From Ustilaginoidea virens (lineage: Eukaryota; Ascomycota; Sordariomycetes; Hypocreales; Clavicipitaceae): a stretch of DNA of 64,000 nucleotides. A program made the position numbers and the translations under genes. Location: NCBI RefSeq assembly GCF_000687475.1, contig NC_057321.1, forward strand, positions 2,046,001 through 2,110,000. Direction: 5' to 3'. Below, in pieces: positions 10,978 to 22,344 of this stretch. Every line of letters starts with the position of its first letter. Position 1 is the first letter of the stretch. Below the pieces are notes generated by a model, which ran no database searches, was not told the origin of the DNA, and worked only from the letters and a program-made list of their open reading frames with translations.

Positions 10978-11865
10978 GATGACGGCGGCCAGCCAGGCCG
11001 GGGAGAACGGACAAGCTGGTTTGATGCGAACAAGGATCGACCCCTGCACCGAATCTCTCCCCCGCTGCCCCGCCACTCCCTACACCAGCAGCAGCGACCC
11101 ATGACCCAAGGGCCCCCCCGCCTTCAACGCCGTGGCCATAAACCCGACTCGAGCGGTTACTCCCGCGCTCCTGCTGTGCTCATTCTCGTAGACAAGGGCT
11201 CCGGCATCTTGGATGCCTTTTGGTTCTTCTTCTACTCTTACAACCTGGGGCAGACGGTCCTTGGCATCCGCTTCGGCAACCACGTCGGCGACTGGGAGCA
11301 CTGCATGGTCCGGTTCGAGCATGGCGTGCCTCGCGGCATCTTCTTCTCCGAGCACGAAGGTGGCCAGGCCTACGCGTGGGAAGCCGTCGAGAAACGCGGC
11401 CGTCGCCCAGTCATCTACTCCGCCGTGGGATCGCACGCCATGTACGCGACACCTGGCGAGCATCCTTACGTCTTGCCCTTCAAGCTGCTCAAGGACGTGA
11501 GCGACAAGGGTCCGCTCTGGGACCCGGCGTTGAACAACTACGCCTACCACTTCGACTACAAGCTGGAGAGACACGGCTGGATGGACGAGGAGTCTGCCGG
11601 TGCGGACAGCGACAAACGTCGGCCGAGCCTCGTTCCCGCCGCGAAGAACCCTCGCGCCCCGACCTCTTGGTTTCACTTTAACGGATACTGGGGAGACCGC
11701 CTGTACACGTTGGCGGACATCCGGCAGTGGCGGCTGTTTGGCCAGTACCACTACGTAACCGGGCCCAGCGGGCCCAAATTCAAGCAGCTTGGCCGATCCA
11801 AGATGTGCCAGCGCAGGAAGTGTCGGATCCTGTACAAGCTGGACCCCAAGGGAACGTGGTACTAA
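10240..11865 (+). CDS. VPS62-like protein (DUF946 family), paralogue 1
   Basis: A single exon of 541 aa. Residues 7-25 form a hydrophobic signal anchor (LIVLALLLVASFIAVFV), so the body should lie in the secretory or vacuolar lumen. The Vps62 domain has two parts. HAPLVHLYSGEQFWPSDI is near residue 145. FWFFFYSYNLGQTVLG, FGNHVGDWEHCMVRF and AVGSHAMYA lie at about 325-405. Between them is a low-complexity insert at about residues 220-255: an Asp run followed by Gly-Asn repeats encoded by GGCAAC units. The C-terminus is Cys/Lys-rich and has no second membrane helix. Yeast Vps62 is linked to vacuolar protein targeting, but its biochemical function is unknown. A second, intron-rich and divergent copy lies at 53340-55018. 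Confidence 0.88.
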
Positions 11866-12711
11866 ATGGAGCATACTAAATGGAGCAGTGATTTTTTTTT
11901 TCTTTTTACAAAAAAAAAGGAAAAAAAAAAGAGAAAATGGTAGAGCCAGCCCAACCTGGGTTTTATTTCCTTTACATAGAATTCGGAGCCTCGGACGTGG
12001 CTTTTGATGGATATCACCACATCACGCGTTTGGCAGGCCATGGTGACAAGGCCATGTGGCGAGGGAGTTGATTCCTCGCATTCACCCCCTTCGGCCGGCC
12101 CCGTCGAGGGCCTGCATTGCATGTACAAGATGGACATGTCAAGGGCGCTTTGGTCCTTGGCCCGCCCGAGGAGTAGTCGAGGGGACGGGGGGAGTGTTCC
12201 GAGACCTGTTGAGCTTGGACGCGGCACCATGCTCGGCTCGATACCCTTTTGATTTAGACGCGGTGGGCGCCGCACACCACTTGCTAGAGTAGGACGCTGA
12301 ACAACTATTTCTTGTCTCGACGAGGACATTTGCAAAGCTTGGGTCGTTGAAATCTTGCCAGAGCAGGTAGGACAGTGTACGACTGTTCCTTGTCTGGACG
12401 GGGTTTTTTGCAAAGCTCGTTTTAAGAGTCATGACAATTGCTTCGGTTTCATTCACAAGCCACGCTTGTCCACGTTTCGAGGCCCGGCGTGCGGAATGCA
12501 CCGGGACGGCATGCACAGCCGACCGACCGCCGACAATACAACCCCCGCAGCGAGGGGGAAATACGACATGATCGTGGAGTTGGGTCCCGGCTACCTAATA
12601 TACATGCCATGTCACGCCATGCCACGCCACGCCACGCTGCATACATGCGTACATATCGTGTCCCGTAGCGCCTATCCCGGAACAGCTCGTTGCGGCCGCC
12701 GCCCGCGGCAA

Positions 12712-12737
12712 GCCCAGCCCAGCCCAGCCCAGCCCAA
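12712..12737 (+). repeat. CCCAG pentanucleotide microsatellite
   Basis: About five head-to-tail copies of the pentamer in the convergent intergenic region, to the left of the degenerate satellite. Confidence 0.75.
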
Positions 12738-12859
12738 CCTGGGGCGGGGGGCAACCGTAGGAGGGCGTATGCCCGCGCCAACGGGTAGCGCATAGCCAGA
12801 TATTTACGGAGCAGGGAGGGGGGATGGCCTGCGGATGTTTTTGGGGAGAAACGATGCCC

Positions 12860-13345
12860 AAGTGGCCTCGGCGGGGGGTTGATAGACTTGACGACAGGGG
12901 AAAGACGACCAAGTCGTCGCCTCGCCGGGGATGATCGAGAAGAGAAAAGATGAGGCCTGGCCTGGCCTGGCCTGGCCTCGCGGAAGACTATCGGGAAGAT
13001 GAAGAATGACGGACGCCTCGCCGTAGATTATCAGGGGATGCCCTCGCCATAGACACATCAAAAGCGGAAAGACGACAAACTGCCCCGCCGGGGAGGTATC
13101 CAAAATGGCGACGGGAATGGGCAGCCGGAAAGCTTGGAGCAGAAAAGATGACAGAGTGGCCTCGCCGTAGATTCATCACGGCATGTCCTCGTTACAGACT
13201 CGACAAAGGGCGGGGGGGAATGACAAAACTACCTCGCCGGGGATGTGTACCAAAAATTGACCAACGGGAACCGCCTCCCGCAGATCCACCAAAAGACAAG
13301 TGATGGGATTGACACGCTGCCCTCGCGTGGCTTCATCAAAGGACA
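12860..13345 (-). repeat. Degenerate minisatellite, about 11 units averaging 45 bp
   Basis: A recurring block reads on the minus strand roughly CGGCGAGGC, then ACTTTGTCATC, then a CTTTTC-rich part, then TGATnnATCTA. On the plus strand the CCTCG or CCCCG anchor of each unit starts at 12866, 12920, 12976, 13016, 13042, 13083, 13160, 13187, 13232, 13274 and 13322, so spacing varies from 26 to 77 bp. Units differ by many substitutions and indels. The array ends about 60 bp from the stop codon of the 959-aa gene. The longest frame in it, 99 codons on the minus strand, shows no domain, so I treat the array as non-coding. Confidence 0.65.
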
Positions 13346-13405
13346 AGCATGGCAAACGCCACGGGCCAAAGGCGACGCCAAGCCCATGCCACGGCGGCGC
13401 CCCCG

Positions 13406-13675
13406 TCACGCTTCGTCCTCGTGGATGTGGAAGCCGGCGCGGTGGTCGCCCGGCCAGGCTGTCTCGGTCGAGGGATACTCGGACGGCTGGCTGCTCGCGC
13501 TGCTGCGCTGGTCCGGCGCGACGTGGTCGTGGCGCGGATCGACGTTTTCCCCGTCGGAGGGCAGGTCTTGGTCCTCGATGCCTGGCCAGGGCTCGTCCTC
13601 GGGCAGCTGGCGGAGGGGGGACTCGCGATCCACGCTCGCGCCGGCGGGCGCGTGAGCCGCTGCCGCGTCGTCATT

Positions 13676-13711
<36 letters not shown>

Positions 13712-16285
13712 ATTGTCCCCGTCGTCCCCGTCGTCGTCGGTGCGGTACGACGCGTCGGACCCGCTCTCGTAGATTTCAATGTCAAACAGCTCGTCGGTGG
13801 CATAGTCCACCGGCACGTGGCTCCTGGCAACGCTGCTGCCTCGCTGGTGGGCGGGCCGCAGCTCCTGCAGGGGCGCGTTGCTGTGAGGCGTGGCGTAGGC
13901 GAGCGGCGTGAGGCCCGGGGTGATTTGCCGCGCAAACGCGCCGTATGGCGGCGGGGGCGGGCTCGGCGAGGCGGTCCAGCGGGGGGTGTGGCGCAGGTAG
14001 CTGGGCGAGCGTACGCTGCGGCTTCTCTTGACGACGCCCGAATGCGGCGGCTGCGCGCGGGCAAGCGGCGACGACGGCCGGCTGCTGCTGCTCCGCCCGT
14101 GGTGGGATACGATTCGCCGGGCGGCGGCGGCGGCGGCGGGCACGGAAGCGGTGCGGATATGGGGCGGCTTCGGCGCTCGACGGCCTGCTGCCGGCCTGGG
14201 GGCGGGAGACTCGGCGTCGTGGTTCCTCGGCACCACAGAGCGTGCGAGGAGGAGCCGGGGGGAGGGCCTTGCGAGCGCCGTGTCGAGCTGCTCGTTCCAC
14301 AGCCAGCAGTGCTCCGCGGCGTCGGGTTCCCCGACTTCCTGGGACTCGGTCGCGTCGAGGGGCACGCGGTCCATGTCGCGTACGCGCTGCCAGTCCCAGG
14401 CCGACTGGTACGCCGCGCGGCCTTGGACGTAGGCGTCGGGATGCGTGATGAACAGCCGAGGCTGCGCGGCCTTCATGGCTGCGGAATGCAGCAAGCCGAC
14501 GTCCCACGCGGCAGGCGTCAGCATCTCTGCGGCGCTCAAGAACCGGAGCCTCGAGTCCTTGCGGATTTTCCGAAGTGGCACCCAGGCCTCTTGCAGGCCG
14601 AGGTACTGGATGAAGCCGTCGTCCGTGGCGTGGCTGCTGCGCCGCGTCGTCATGCCCATGGCTCGAAACACCGTGCCAAAGGCTTCGTGGATGGCGCTCT
14701 GCACGCTTCTCGCGTCGGGCCCGCGGAACGACACGGTCCGGACGAGCCCGCGGCTTCGGAGTCTCTTGTCTTGCGTGCTCTTGTCCCCGCAGGCACGGGG
14801 GTGCAGCCAGTCGTCTTGGTCCGCCGCTGCCCACTCGCCGCCTCCGCCGCCAAAGGGCGACTGCGATCGCCTGGTGGCGCTGCTCAGCGTCGCGGGAACC
14901 TGCGTCCAGTCGTCGTGGCTGACAGCCACGTCACCGTTACTAAACTGCGACAGGTCCTGCCAGAGCCTCCTGAGGGGAAACGGGAGGAACACAACTTCCA
15001 CAACCCAGGCGTGGGCGGCCGAGGGAAGAAGGGATTCGAGATGAGTGAAGCGCGCATGCAAGGTGGTGATTTGAGACATGACTTCATCCGAGTTGAGGCG
15101 ACTTGCAACGCTTGCTGCTGTCGACGCGACGCTTTTGACGCCGTCGTCCTCGCCGTCGGCTTGGTTGCTCGCGCAAGTGGCCATCTCGGCCACTTTCTCG
15201 ACCCCCTCCATCCGCTGCTCTAGGTCTGTGACCCGCAGATCCATGTGGTCATGTTTCTCAAGGCATTCCTCGTGGCCGTCGGCGGAAAACGACAAGGTCT
15301 CCAAGCGATCTAGACGCTGTTCATGACCGCCGACGGTATCGGATAAATTCCTGATGGCCTCCCTGGATATTCCCTGCCGATAGCTTCGGACGGCTCGAGG
15401 CTCCGGTTGCGTTTCTGCGCCTTGTTCTCCGTGGCCTACAAAAACAAAGGACCCATCTGTCCGGACAAGCTCCTGTGACGGGCCGTTTGGCAAATCGGAC
15501 TCCGCCGGGGGACACTGCTTGAGGGATGAAGGGGCCATGTGGCCTTTCGGTTTGGCACCACCAAGTGTATCCAGTCCTTTTCCCGCAAAGGGTCGCCTGT
15601 ACTTTGCCTGAGCAGATGAGGTGAGGGACGTAGTCTGTGAGGGCATCAGCAGCTGGGAGGGAATCTGCGGCAACACGGCGGGCACCGCCTGTTGCGCGGA
15701 CGATGGAGCATGCACAGAGGGTCTGGATGACTGTATGTATTCATCCCAAGCCAACGTATCGGGCATGGAGCCTGGAGGCTGCAGACTCGGTCCCGGCCCG
15801 CAAAGGTCCCCTTCGGTCATGGCTGGCAAGTCGTGAACAAAGGAGAGCGAGGGTCCCGGGCTGAAGGCTGCAAAGTCTATTTCCAGAGCCGAGGAGACAT
15901 TCTGCACCGACACGTCGGCAACAGGTGTCAATGGTTCCCGCCCGGTACGAGGCCTTTGGTTCTCCTGTCCATGGGGATTGATGAAGGGTTGATACTGTAG
16001 CTGAAGTTGACCGTCTTGAAGGGGTCCTTGGTCATGATAGCATGCATGGTGGGCACACATGCACCAACCAACCTGTTCAGTGACTGGACCGTCTATACCC
16101 TGGCGAGGCCAGAAGCGGCGACAACCGCACTTGGCTCCGTTGGTCCCGGGGGTCAAGTCGACGAAATTGCAGGATCCATTAGGCAGCCTTGGGCTGGATT
16201 GCTGCAGTGAAGGACCAGCATCGGCGTAGATTTCGAAAGGACCTAGACCGACGACGTTCTGAGAGCGAGACGGCGTGCCCGCCAT
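13406..16285 (-). CDS. Large fungal protein with an N-terminal Cys/His cluster, unknown function, 959 aa
   Basis: One uninterrupted frame of 959 codons from the ATG at 16285. Residues about 54-85 contain CGCRRFW and then CMCAHHACYH, a compact Cys/His cluster that looks like a metal-binding site (inference). Residues about 310-380 include a predicted coiled coil (GGHEQRLDRLETL, then a second heptad-like block). A central globular-looking segment, about 420-650, is rich in Trp and conserved-looking, for example HAWVVEVVFLPFPLRRLWQD. The C-terminal third is disordered: Ser/Arg/Pro-rich, then a long Asp run encoded by GTC/GTCGTC repeats on the plus strand. I do not recognise the family. The large plus-strand frame over the same DNA is a GC-rich shadow. 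Confidence 0.82.
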
Positions 16286-17131
16286 TTGTTCGGCGCGGGA
16301 AATTGGTGTTGATGGAAAAGCAACCTAGCTATATCGAGTAGTATGACGGAAAGATTCAGCATTTGAGAGATATTTGTCGTTTTTTCTTCTTTTTTTCCCC
16401 CTTTCCACCCCCCCCTTTTTTCTTTCCTTTATTTGAAAACGCAACCTCGAGGGCTGGTGAGTCAAGCAGCGCTGGCGTACGGCGCTGGCGTACAAAGTAG
16501 ATGTCTGTTAATTCATTGCACCAGGGTTGCGAATGACTGACTGCGGAAAGAGGAAGCGAAACCAAGAATCCAAGCTGAAAATGGTGGTCGACACGGGCGA
16601 GAGACGAGAGTACAAGTTGGATTGCGAATCAGATTGCAAAGCCGAGTTGGAGCTCGGCATCAGGACAGTTCCAGGAAAGCAATTGGCGACTTGCAGCTCC
16701 CGAGCTGGTGGACGAGGCAGACGCGGTTGGCAACGGCAGAGGGGGAGGGGGCTGCGTGAGTGGGCGATGCAACAGCTGTGGTGACGCGCGCCGGGGACAT
16801 CGGACCTTTAAGTATGGCGACGACCAGAGGACAAGTCGAGCTCGTATCGTCGAGCAAAGACAGCTCCCGAGGCCAAAGGCAAGGGGTGGGATGGAGCTGG
16901 CGAGGACGAGGCGAGGCTCGAGGGAGGGAGGGCATATCAAATACTCCGTGGTTTAGGCGGCGGTATGAGCTTGTGGCACGCGTCAATGACTGTGGGCACG
17001 CGTGGGCACGCATGGGCTGGGGCAACGCAAGGCGGTCGAGGGGCCGTTTGTGTGGCCGTTTGTGTGGACGCTGGCCGCCAACTGGGCGATCCAACGGAAG
17101 GGGTTCACGGAAGGAAGGAGGCATCGAGCTG

Positions 17132-17174
<43 letters not shown>

Positions 17175-18389
17175 CCACCTGCCACCTACGGAGAGAGACA
17201 CCTGGAGAGACGGAAACGTTGGACAGTCTACCGAGCACTCTTGCCACCAGACTTGTCCCCTCTTCAACAACGTCGACAAGCAGGCGACGATCAGGTGCTC
17301 CGCGTGTTTCAGAAACGGCGCGCGCCTTCACCAACACACGGTGTTTTCTTCAGTGGCCGTTCGTTGGTGCGCGCAGTCTGCGGCGTGGGGCGCGGGGGGC
17401 ACGTTGCAGGCTGGCCCCACCTTCCGCGCCGTCCCGCCCATTGGGCGGCGCCAGACCGCTTGTCGTTGCTTGTGCTGGGATTGTCTGGGATTGTCTGGGA
17501 TGCCTCAACTCTCTCCCTCAACTTGCGTGATCAGATACTTTCGGCCACGGCCAAGACTGTGGCAAGGATCTGGTATTTGTGCATCGCTCCAGCCGATGCG
17601 CAGCACGCCGTACAGACTCCGGGGTGGCAGACCTCCTCCTTCTTGACGCCAAGTCGCATGCCGCGGTAGGTATGCCGACTGGCAGACACCACCCCTGACA
17701 TGTCGTGGAAGCTCCAGGTTCGGCTCTTGCGCAATGCTCTTGCGCAATGCCCTTTTTCCTGCGGGCCGCGACAAACTGACTCAACCTGGGTGCTCACTGA
17801 GGCATCCATCGACAACTCACAGAAGCCTCCTTGCGCATCCACACCTTGTCTTCAACCCCAATCCAATCCCAATCTGGATCCGGTAAAAGGCGCAGAATAC
17901 GGCGTGAGTCATCAAAAGCGTCCTTGGTCCGTCTTGGTCAGTCTTGGTCCGTCTTGGTCGGCCCTGCATGAAGCGCTGTCCGTCGTTGAGCAATGACTCA
18001 ATCCCCAACTACTCCATCCTCCGTGCAACGCCATCTATCCCCCGAAACTCGCAAGGTGCAAGATTCTCAGCCGGAAATCCACCTTGACCGCGCAATCTCG
18101 TCAGTGCTTTGCTTAGAACCCATAAACAGTATTCCGACAACGCGAGCACCTTTACGATCTTCTTGTCGCCAAGTCGAAAAGGTCGGAGCGAGGCAGTCCT
18201 TCTCCCCATCATGCACACCAATCGAAGCTGATTACCTGGTAGGCTTGGATTTTGATTACATTTCGGGAATGATTCCAGCAATTGTTCAGGTACGGTGAGT
18301 TTTTTTCTTCCTCTGCGTGCGGCAAGATTGAAACTGTCACCACTGGGCTCGTACACTGGACAAATGAAGTCCAGGATTCTCGGCGAGAA
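16286..18389. other. Intergenic: upstream of the 959-aa gene, downstream of the TFIIIC subunit gene
   Basis: It contains a mixed T/C/A-rich leader next to the 959-aa gene (16330-16440), a CTGC microsatellite (about 17130-17177), repeats of GTCTTGGTC (about 17921-17960) and GGGATTGTCT (about 17478-17500). A plus-strand frame at 17993-18298 (101 codons) is open but has no recognisable domain and I do not call it. Confidence 0.55.
17130..17177 (+). repeat. CTGC tetranucleotide microsatellite
   Basis: About eleven tandem copies of CTGC in non-coding DNA; reading frames through it give meaningless periodic peptides on both strands. Confidence 0.85.
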
Positions 18390-19844
18390 TTACCCAGTCA
18401 TGGTCACATCATCATCATCGTCGTCGTCGGCTTCGTCGTCGTCGGCTTCGTCGTCGCTGTCGTGACCGTCGCTCTCCACTTCAGCATTGCCTAAATCGTC
18501 CGAATCCTCGGAATCTTCCTCTTCACCCTCGTCCTCTTCCACGTCATCGTCTTGCACATGCCCCGCAAGATCTTCCCAGCGCGTAGGCGTAGGCGTCGAC
18601 AGACCCCTTCCTTCAGCTGCTTGCTTTCCGAAACCAACCGGGAATCCCGCCAGCTTCCTTGCGAAACTGGGCCCTTGTGTTGGCCGCTCAGCATCCGGTG
18701 ACTCTGTGGCCTGGCTATGCTCAGGCTGATTCTTCTTCTTGTCAACGGCAAGCTTCTTCCTTCTGGGCTTGTAGTCCAGCCCTTTCCGGTCATCCCAGTC
18801 TTTGCCTGCTCCATCCGTGGCATACACAGTGACTAGATCCTTGTCACCTCGCTCCATCTTCAGTGCTATCAGATTTTCGAGGAAGCTCGTCTGTTCGGCT
18901 CGTTCGCCCGTCCTATCCTTGCCAGCTGGAATTCTAATGTTCCACTCCGCCTTTATGCGGCCAAGGCTGTCCTGTTCCGGAATCTTCGGTTTAGGAATCT
19001 TCTCGGTGGTCAGAATGCGGGACGACGATGCCGCTAGGAGGTCGATATCTCCAGGGAGATTGCGCAGAGCTGGCAGGGCATCGTCCGGGTCGTGTGAGGT
19101 GAAGATGGCTTCTGTACCAATCACCTCAGCCCACTGACCTTCAAAAAGGCGCCCCCTGTAGGATATGATGGGGTTTGGTGAATGAAGCTCGAGAATTTGA
19201 ATGTCTTCTGTTTCCGTCGTGTTTTCCTCGCTTGTCTCTTGCGTCTCGCCAGTAGTTCCGACCCGACTAGCATCTTGTTTGCCTTTCCCTTTGGCCGAGT
19301 AAGTAGGTAGAGTCGCTTTTTGTTTGCCCTTGGACGTCGGCTTGAAGGCCGCTTGCAAAGCCGGGTCTACAGGCGGGTCATCGTCGTCGTTTCTGAGGCC
19401 GTGGCCATTGCCGCCGTTGTCGTTGTCGTTGTCGTTGTCGTTATCGCTGTTGTTGTGATCGTCTTGATGGTTATTTATATCGCCGTCTCCCGGTTCGCAA
19501 GGATCGCTTTCCTTTTCTGTCGGGATTGTGGTGGGGTCTTGATCTTGCCAGTTCTTGTAGTACCCGCCACGGCTGTGATGATACGCTCGGGTCGACCGTT
19601 CTTTGAACTCTGGATACGAGAGCTCCAATGTCAAGTAGAATGTCTACATCCCGCTGTTGTCAGGAAAGGATCGAAGAAGCCAGCGACTGGCAGCAGTTGG
19701 GACTCGTCGACCGACCTCTGTTTCCGTGGTGGAATATTCATATTCCCATTCTTCCTGGTCATCTCCATAAACCTGTCCCAAGACAGGGTCAACAGCTAGA
19801 GCTCCTGGCTCCTTCTCCGTAAGCAAGCCTTTTGGCTCTTCCAT
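18390..19844 (-). CDS. TFIIIC subunit with triple-barrel domain (Tfc7/sub6-like)
   Basis: Predicted subunit of the RNA polymerase III initiation factor TFIIIC, 460 aa. Exons (minus) are 19716-19844 and 18390-19643, joined in phase 0 over a 72-bp intron (donor GTCGGT, acceptor TGTAG). Exon 1 ends WEYEYSTTETE and exon 2 starts TFYLTLELSYPEFKERS, rejoining a characteristic family motif. The triple-barrel core follows at about residues 175-240: NPIISYRGRLFEGQW, then GTEAIFTSHD. Flanks are acidic and low-complexity, with Asn-Asp repeats near residue 90 and an Asp/Glu-rich tail ending VTMTG. An upstream in-frame ATG at 19931 exists; I prefer 19844 because MEEPKG begins the acidic conserved-looking part. 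It is divergent from HIS7. Confidence 0.85.
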
Positions 19845-20538
19845 CGCGCCGAAAGACCTATTCGGAGGGCGTTTGAATCTATGGTAGGACCAGGTTTCGC
19901 TCCGCCGTACGATGCTTGTCGGCAGCTCCAATGACGGCGCGCGATTGGTGAGTCATGCTCCGCTGCTTATGAGAAGCTGAAGATGTTGCGAAAAAGAACA
20001 AAGAAAAACCACGCGCTCGACTCGACAATACGAGATTTAGCGAACCGTTGAGCTGGACTGAACCCTCCTCGCTCGCGCGCAACATTTGCATCAATGTCGG
20101 CCAAAAGCCACGCCACTTCCGCGCCACTTCCGCGCCACTTGTTGGTCGGCAACTTGCACTTTCCATGGACAAACTCGCACCTTCCCAACCTATCGATTGG
20201 ACGCACGCAAGTGTGGGGCTGCACCTGCCTGGTGCCCCATTTGCCCCGCGATCGCTCTTAAATTTCACGCTGCGCAAGTAGCAAATGCAAAATTGCGCCT
20301 CGTCTGGTGTTCGCTATTGAATGACCTTTGTATAGTTGCCATTGACTTCGCCTATTCCCCTCGGCTGAGTACCTCTCATCGTCGCCTCCCTTCCTCTCTC
20401 TAGATTGTCTTTCCAAATCTCCTGGTGTTCCCGCCTCTTTCGAGAACCCCACTTGGCTGTTTCGACGACTTACACCCTTCCCCAAAGCTCCGGTCCGTTT
20501 TTCGCTCTTCCGACTCGACTCTCGCACAAAGGCACGCG
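19845..20538. promoter_or_regulatory. Divergent promoter region between the TFIIIC subunit gene and HIS7
   Basis: A 694-bp gap between divergent start codons. It contains two to three copies of CGCGCCACTTC (about 20108-20142). The HIS7 side is T/C-rich (from about 20340), typical of a fungal leader. I saw no clear TGACTCA (general amino-acid control) site; TGAGTCA occurs on the plus strand at about 19950. Confidence 0.5.
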
Positions 20539-22344
20539 ATGCCCAAGGTTCACCTGCTGGACTATGTCGCCGGCAACATTCGTAGTTTGGTCAATGCCAT
20601 CGAAAAGCTTGGGTACGAGGTCGACTGGATCAAATCGCCGCAGGATGTGCCTCGAGCGGAAGTAAGCCTGCACCGTGAGGGGAGCATTGGAGCTTGCTTG
20701 CGCCTTTTCTCTCCCCCCCCCCCCCCTTCCGGCGCGCCTGTCCGCCCGCCCCCTTTGCCCCTCTATCTTGCTTGCGCGGCATTGTTTTCTGCCACAGCTA
20801 ACGGACTGCAGAAACTTGTGCTTCCCGGCGTAGGCCACTTTGGCCATTGCCTGTCGCAGCTCTCACAGGCCGGCTACCTCCCTGCTATTCAGAGACACAT
20901 TGAGGAGGGCAAGCCCTTCATGGGCGTGTGCGTCGGCTTGCAGGCCCTCTTTGAGGCGTCTGCCGAGGATCCAGATGTCCCGGGCTTGGGCGTGATCAAG
21001 GGGTCTCTGGGCCGATTTGACGGCTCAACCAAGTCTGTTCCTCACATCGGGTGGAACAGCGCATGCGCCGACGGCCAAAGCATGTACGACTTGCGCCCCG
21101 ACTCCAAGTACTACTACGTCCACACGTACCGAATGCCCTACGTCGCGGGCGAGCTCGAGGCCCAAGGATGGACCGTCGCAACCGCAACCTACGGCGCGGA
21201 AACATTCGTCGGCGCCGTGGCCAGGGGCAACGTCTACGCGACGCAGTTCCACCCCGAAAAGTCTGGAGTCGCCGGTCTGCGAACCATACTAGCCTTCCTG
21301 ACCGGCCAAGGCGCCGAAACTCTCGGTGCCCCGGCACGGCCGGCCAGCCCCCGTGCCGGCCAACTTGCCGCCCGGGACGGCCTCACCCGCCGGGTCATCG
21401 CCTGCCTCGACGTGCGGGCCAACGACCAGGGGGACCTCGTCGTCACCAAGGGCGACCAGTACGACGTGCGCGAAAAGGACGACTCCCGCAGCGTGAGGAA
21501 CCTCGGCAAGCCCGTCGACATGGCCAAGAGATACTACGAGGATGGCGCCGACGAAGTCGCCTTCCTCAACATCACCTCCTTCAGAGACTGCCCCGTGGCC
21601 GACCTCCCCATGCTCGAGGTTCTTCGACAGACGTCGCGAACCGTCTTCGTGCCGCTCACCATCGGCGGCGGCATCCGCGACACGGTCGACACGGACGGCA
21701 CCAAGGTGTCGGCCCTCGAGATCGCAACCATGTACTTCAAATCGGGCGCCGACAAGGTCTCCATCGGCAGCGACGCCGTCGTCGCCGCCGAGGAGTACTA
21801 CTCGCTCGGCCGCCGGCTCTTCGGCAACACGGCCATCGAGCAGATCTCGCGGGCGTACGGGAACCAAGCCGTCGTCGTGAGCGTGGACCCCAAGCGCGTC
21901 TACGTGCCCAAGCCGGACGCCACGAGGCACCACATCCTCCGGACCCAAGTCCCCGGGCCCAAGGGAGAGCCGTACTGCTGGTACGCCTGCACCATCAAGG
22001 GCGGCCGCGAGGTGCGCGACATGGACGTGGTCGAGCTGGCGCGGGCGGTCGAGGCCATGGGCGCCGGCGAGCTCCTGCTCAACTGCATCGACAGGGACGG
22101 CTCCAACAGCGGCTTCGACCTCGAGCTCATCAGCCAGGTCAAGCGGGCTGTCGAGATACCCGTCATCGCCTCGAGCGGGGCCGGCCACCCCGCCCACTTT
22201 GCCCAAGTCTTTACCCAAACGACCACGGATGCTGCTCTCGGCGCCGGCATGTTCCACCGCGGCGAGTACACGGTCAGCCAGGTCAAGGAGTACTTGAAGG
22301 ACAAGGGGCTGGCGGTGCGACCGGTCGAGGCCGAGGCGTCATGA
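20539..22344 (+). CDS. HIS7: Imidazole glycerol phosphate synthase (glutaminase-cyclase fusion), HIS7
   Basis: Bifunctional histidine enzyme, 551 aa (yeast His7 is 552). An N-terminal glutamine amidotransferase supplies ammonia to a C-terminal HisF-type cyclase, giving IGP and AICAR. Exons are 20539-20661 and 20812-22344. Exon 1 encodes [20 protein letters not shown] onward; exon 2 starts [11 protein letters not shown]. Seen: nucleophile Cys81 in GVCVGLQ, the QFHPEKS His/Glu pair, cyclase Asp in ACLDVRAND, and [10 protein letters not shown]. The 150-bp intron (GTAAGC, branch GCTAAC, acceptor TGCAG) is a multiple of three and has no stop, so retention would insert 50 residues. I remove it because the insert is Pro-rich and breaks the amidotransferase core. 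Convergent with the antizyme gene. Confidence 0.97.
   Translation: MPKVHLLDYVAGNIRSLVNAIEKLGYEVDWIKSPQDVPRAEVSLHREGSIGACLRLFSPPPPPSGAPVRPPPLPLYLACAALFSATANGLQKLVLPGVGHFGHCLSQLSQAGYLPAIQRHIEEGKPFMGVCVGLQALFEASAEDPDVPGLGVIKGSLGRFDGSTKSVPHIGWNSACADGQSMYDLRPDSKYYYVHTYRMPYVAGELEAQGWTVATATYGAETFVGAVARGNVYATQFHPEKSGVAGLRTILAFLTGQGAETLGAPARPASPRAGQLAARDGLTRRVIACLDVRANDQGDLVVTKGDQYDVREKDDSRSVRNLGKPVDMAKRYYEDGADEVAFLNITSFRDCPVADLPMLEVLRQTSRTVFVPLTIGGGIRDTVDTDGTKVSALEIATMYFKSGADKVSIGSDAVVAAEEYYSLGRRLFGNTAIEQISRAYGNQAVVVSVDPKRVYVPKPDATRHHILRTQVPGPKGEPYCWYACTIKGGREVRDMDVVELARAVEAMGAGELLLNCIDRDGSNSGFDLELISQVKRAVEIPVIASSGAGHPAHFAQVFTQTTTDAALGAGMFHRGEYTVSQVKEYLKDKGLAVRPVEAEAS

Larger units (their letters stand above)
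11866..13405. other. Intergenic between convergent genes, holding a degenerate repeat array
   Basis: Convergent 3' ends of the VPS62-like gene (+) and the 959-aa gene (-). It contains an A-rich 3' UTR near 11890-11935, CCACG units (about 12620-12640), CCCAG units (12712-12737), CCTGG units (about 12956-12977) and a degenerate satellite from about 12860 to 13345. No gene is supported. Confidence 0.6.

Noticed and set aside
12712..12737. Short regular repeats that might suggest a CRISPR-like array
   Set aside because: Direct pentamer repeats without spacers in a eukaryotic genome; simple microsatellite.
13349..15223. Plus-strand open frame of 624 codons
   Set aside because: Antisense shadow of the 959-aa gene; driven by high GC, with GTC-repeat Val runs and no domain.
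17993..18298. Plus-strand frame of 101 codons with ATG
   Set aside because: No domain, signal or splice partner; could be chance. Transcript data would be needed to call it.
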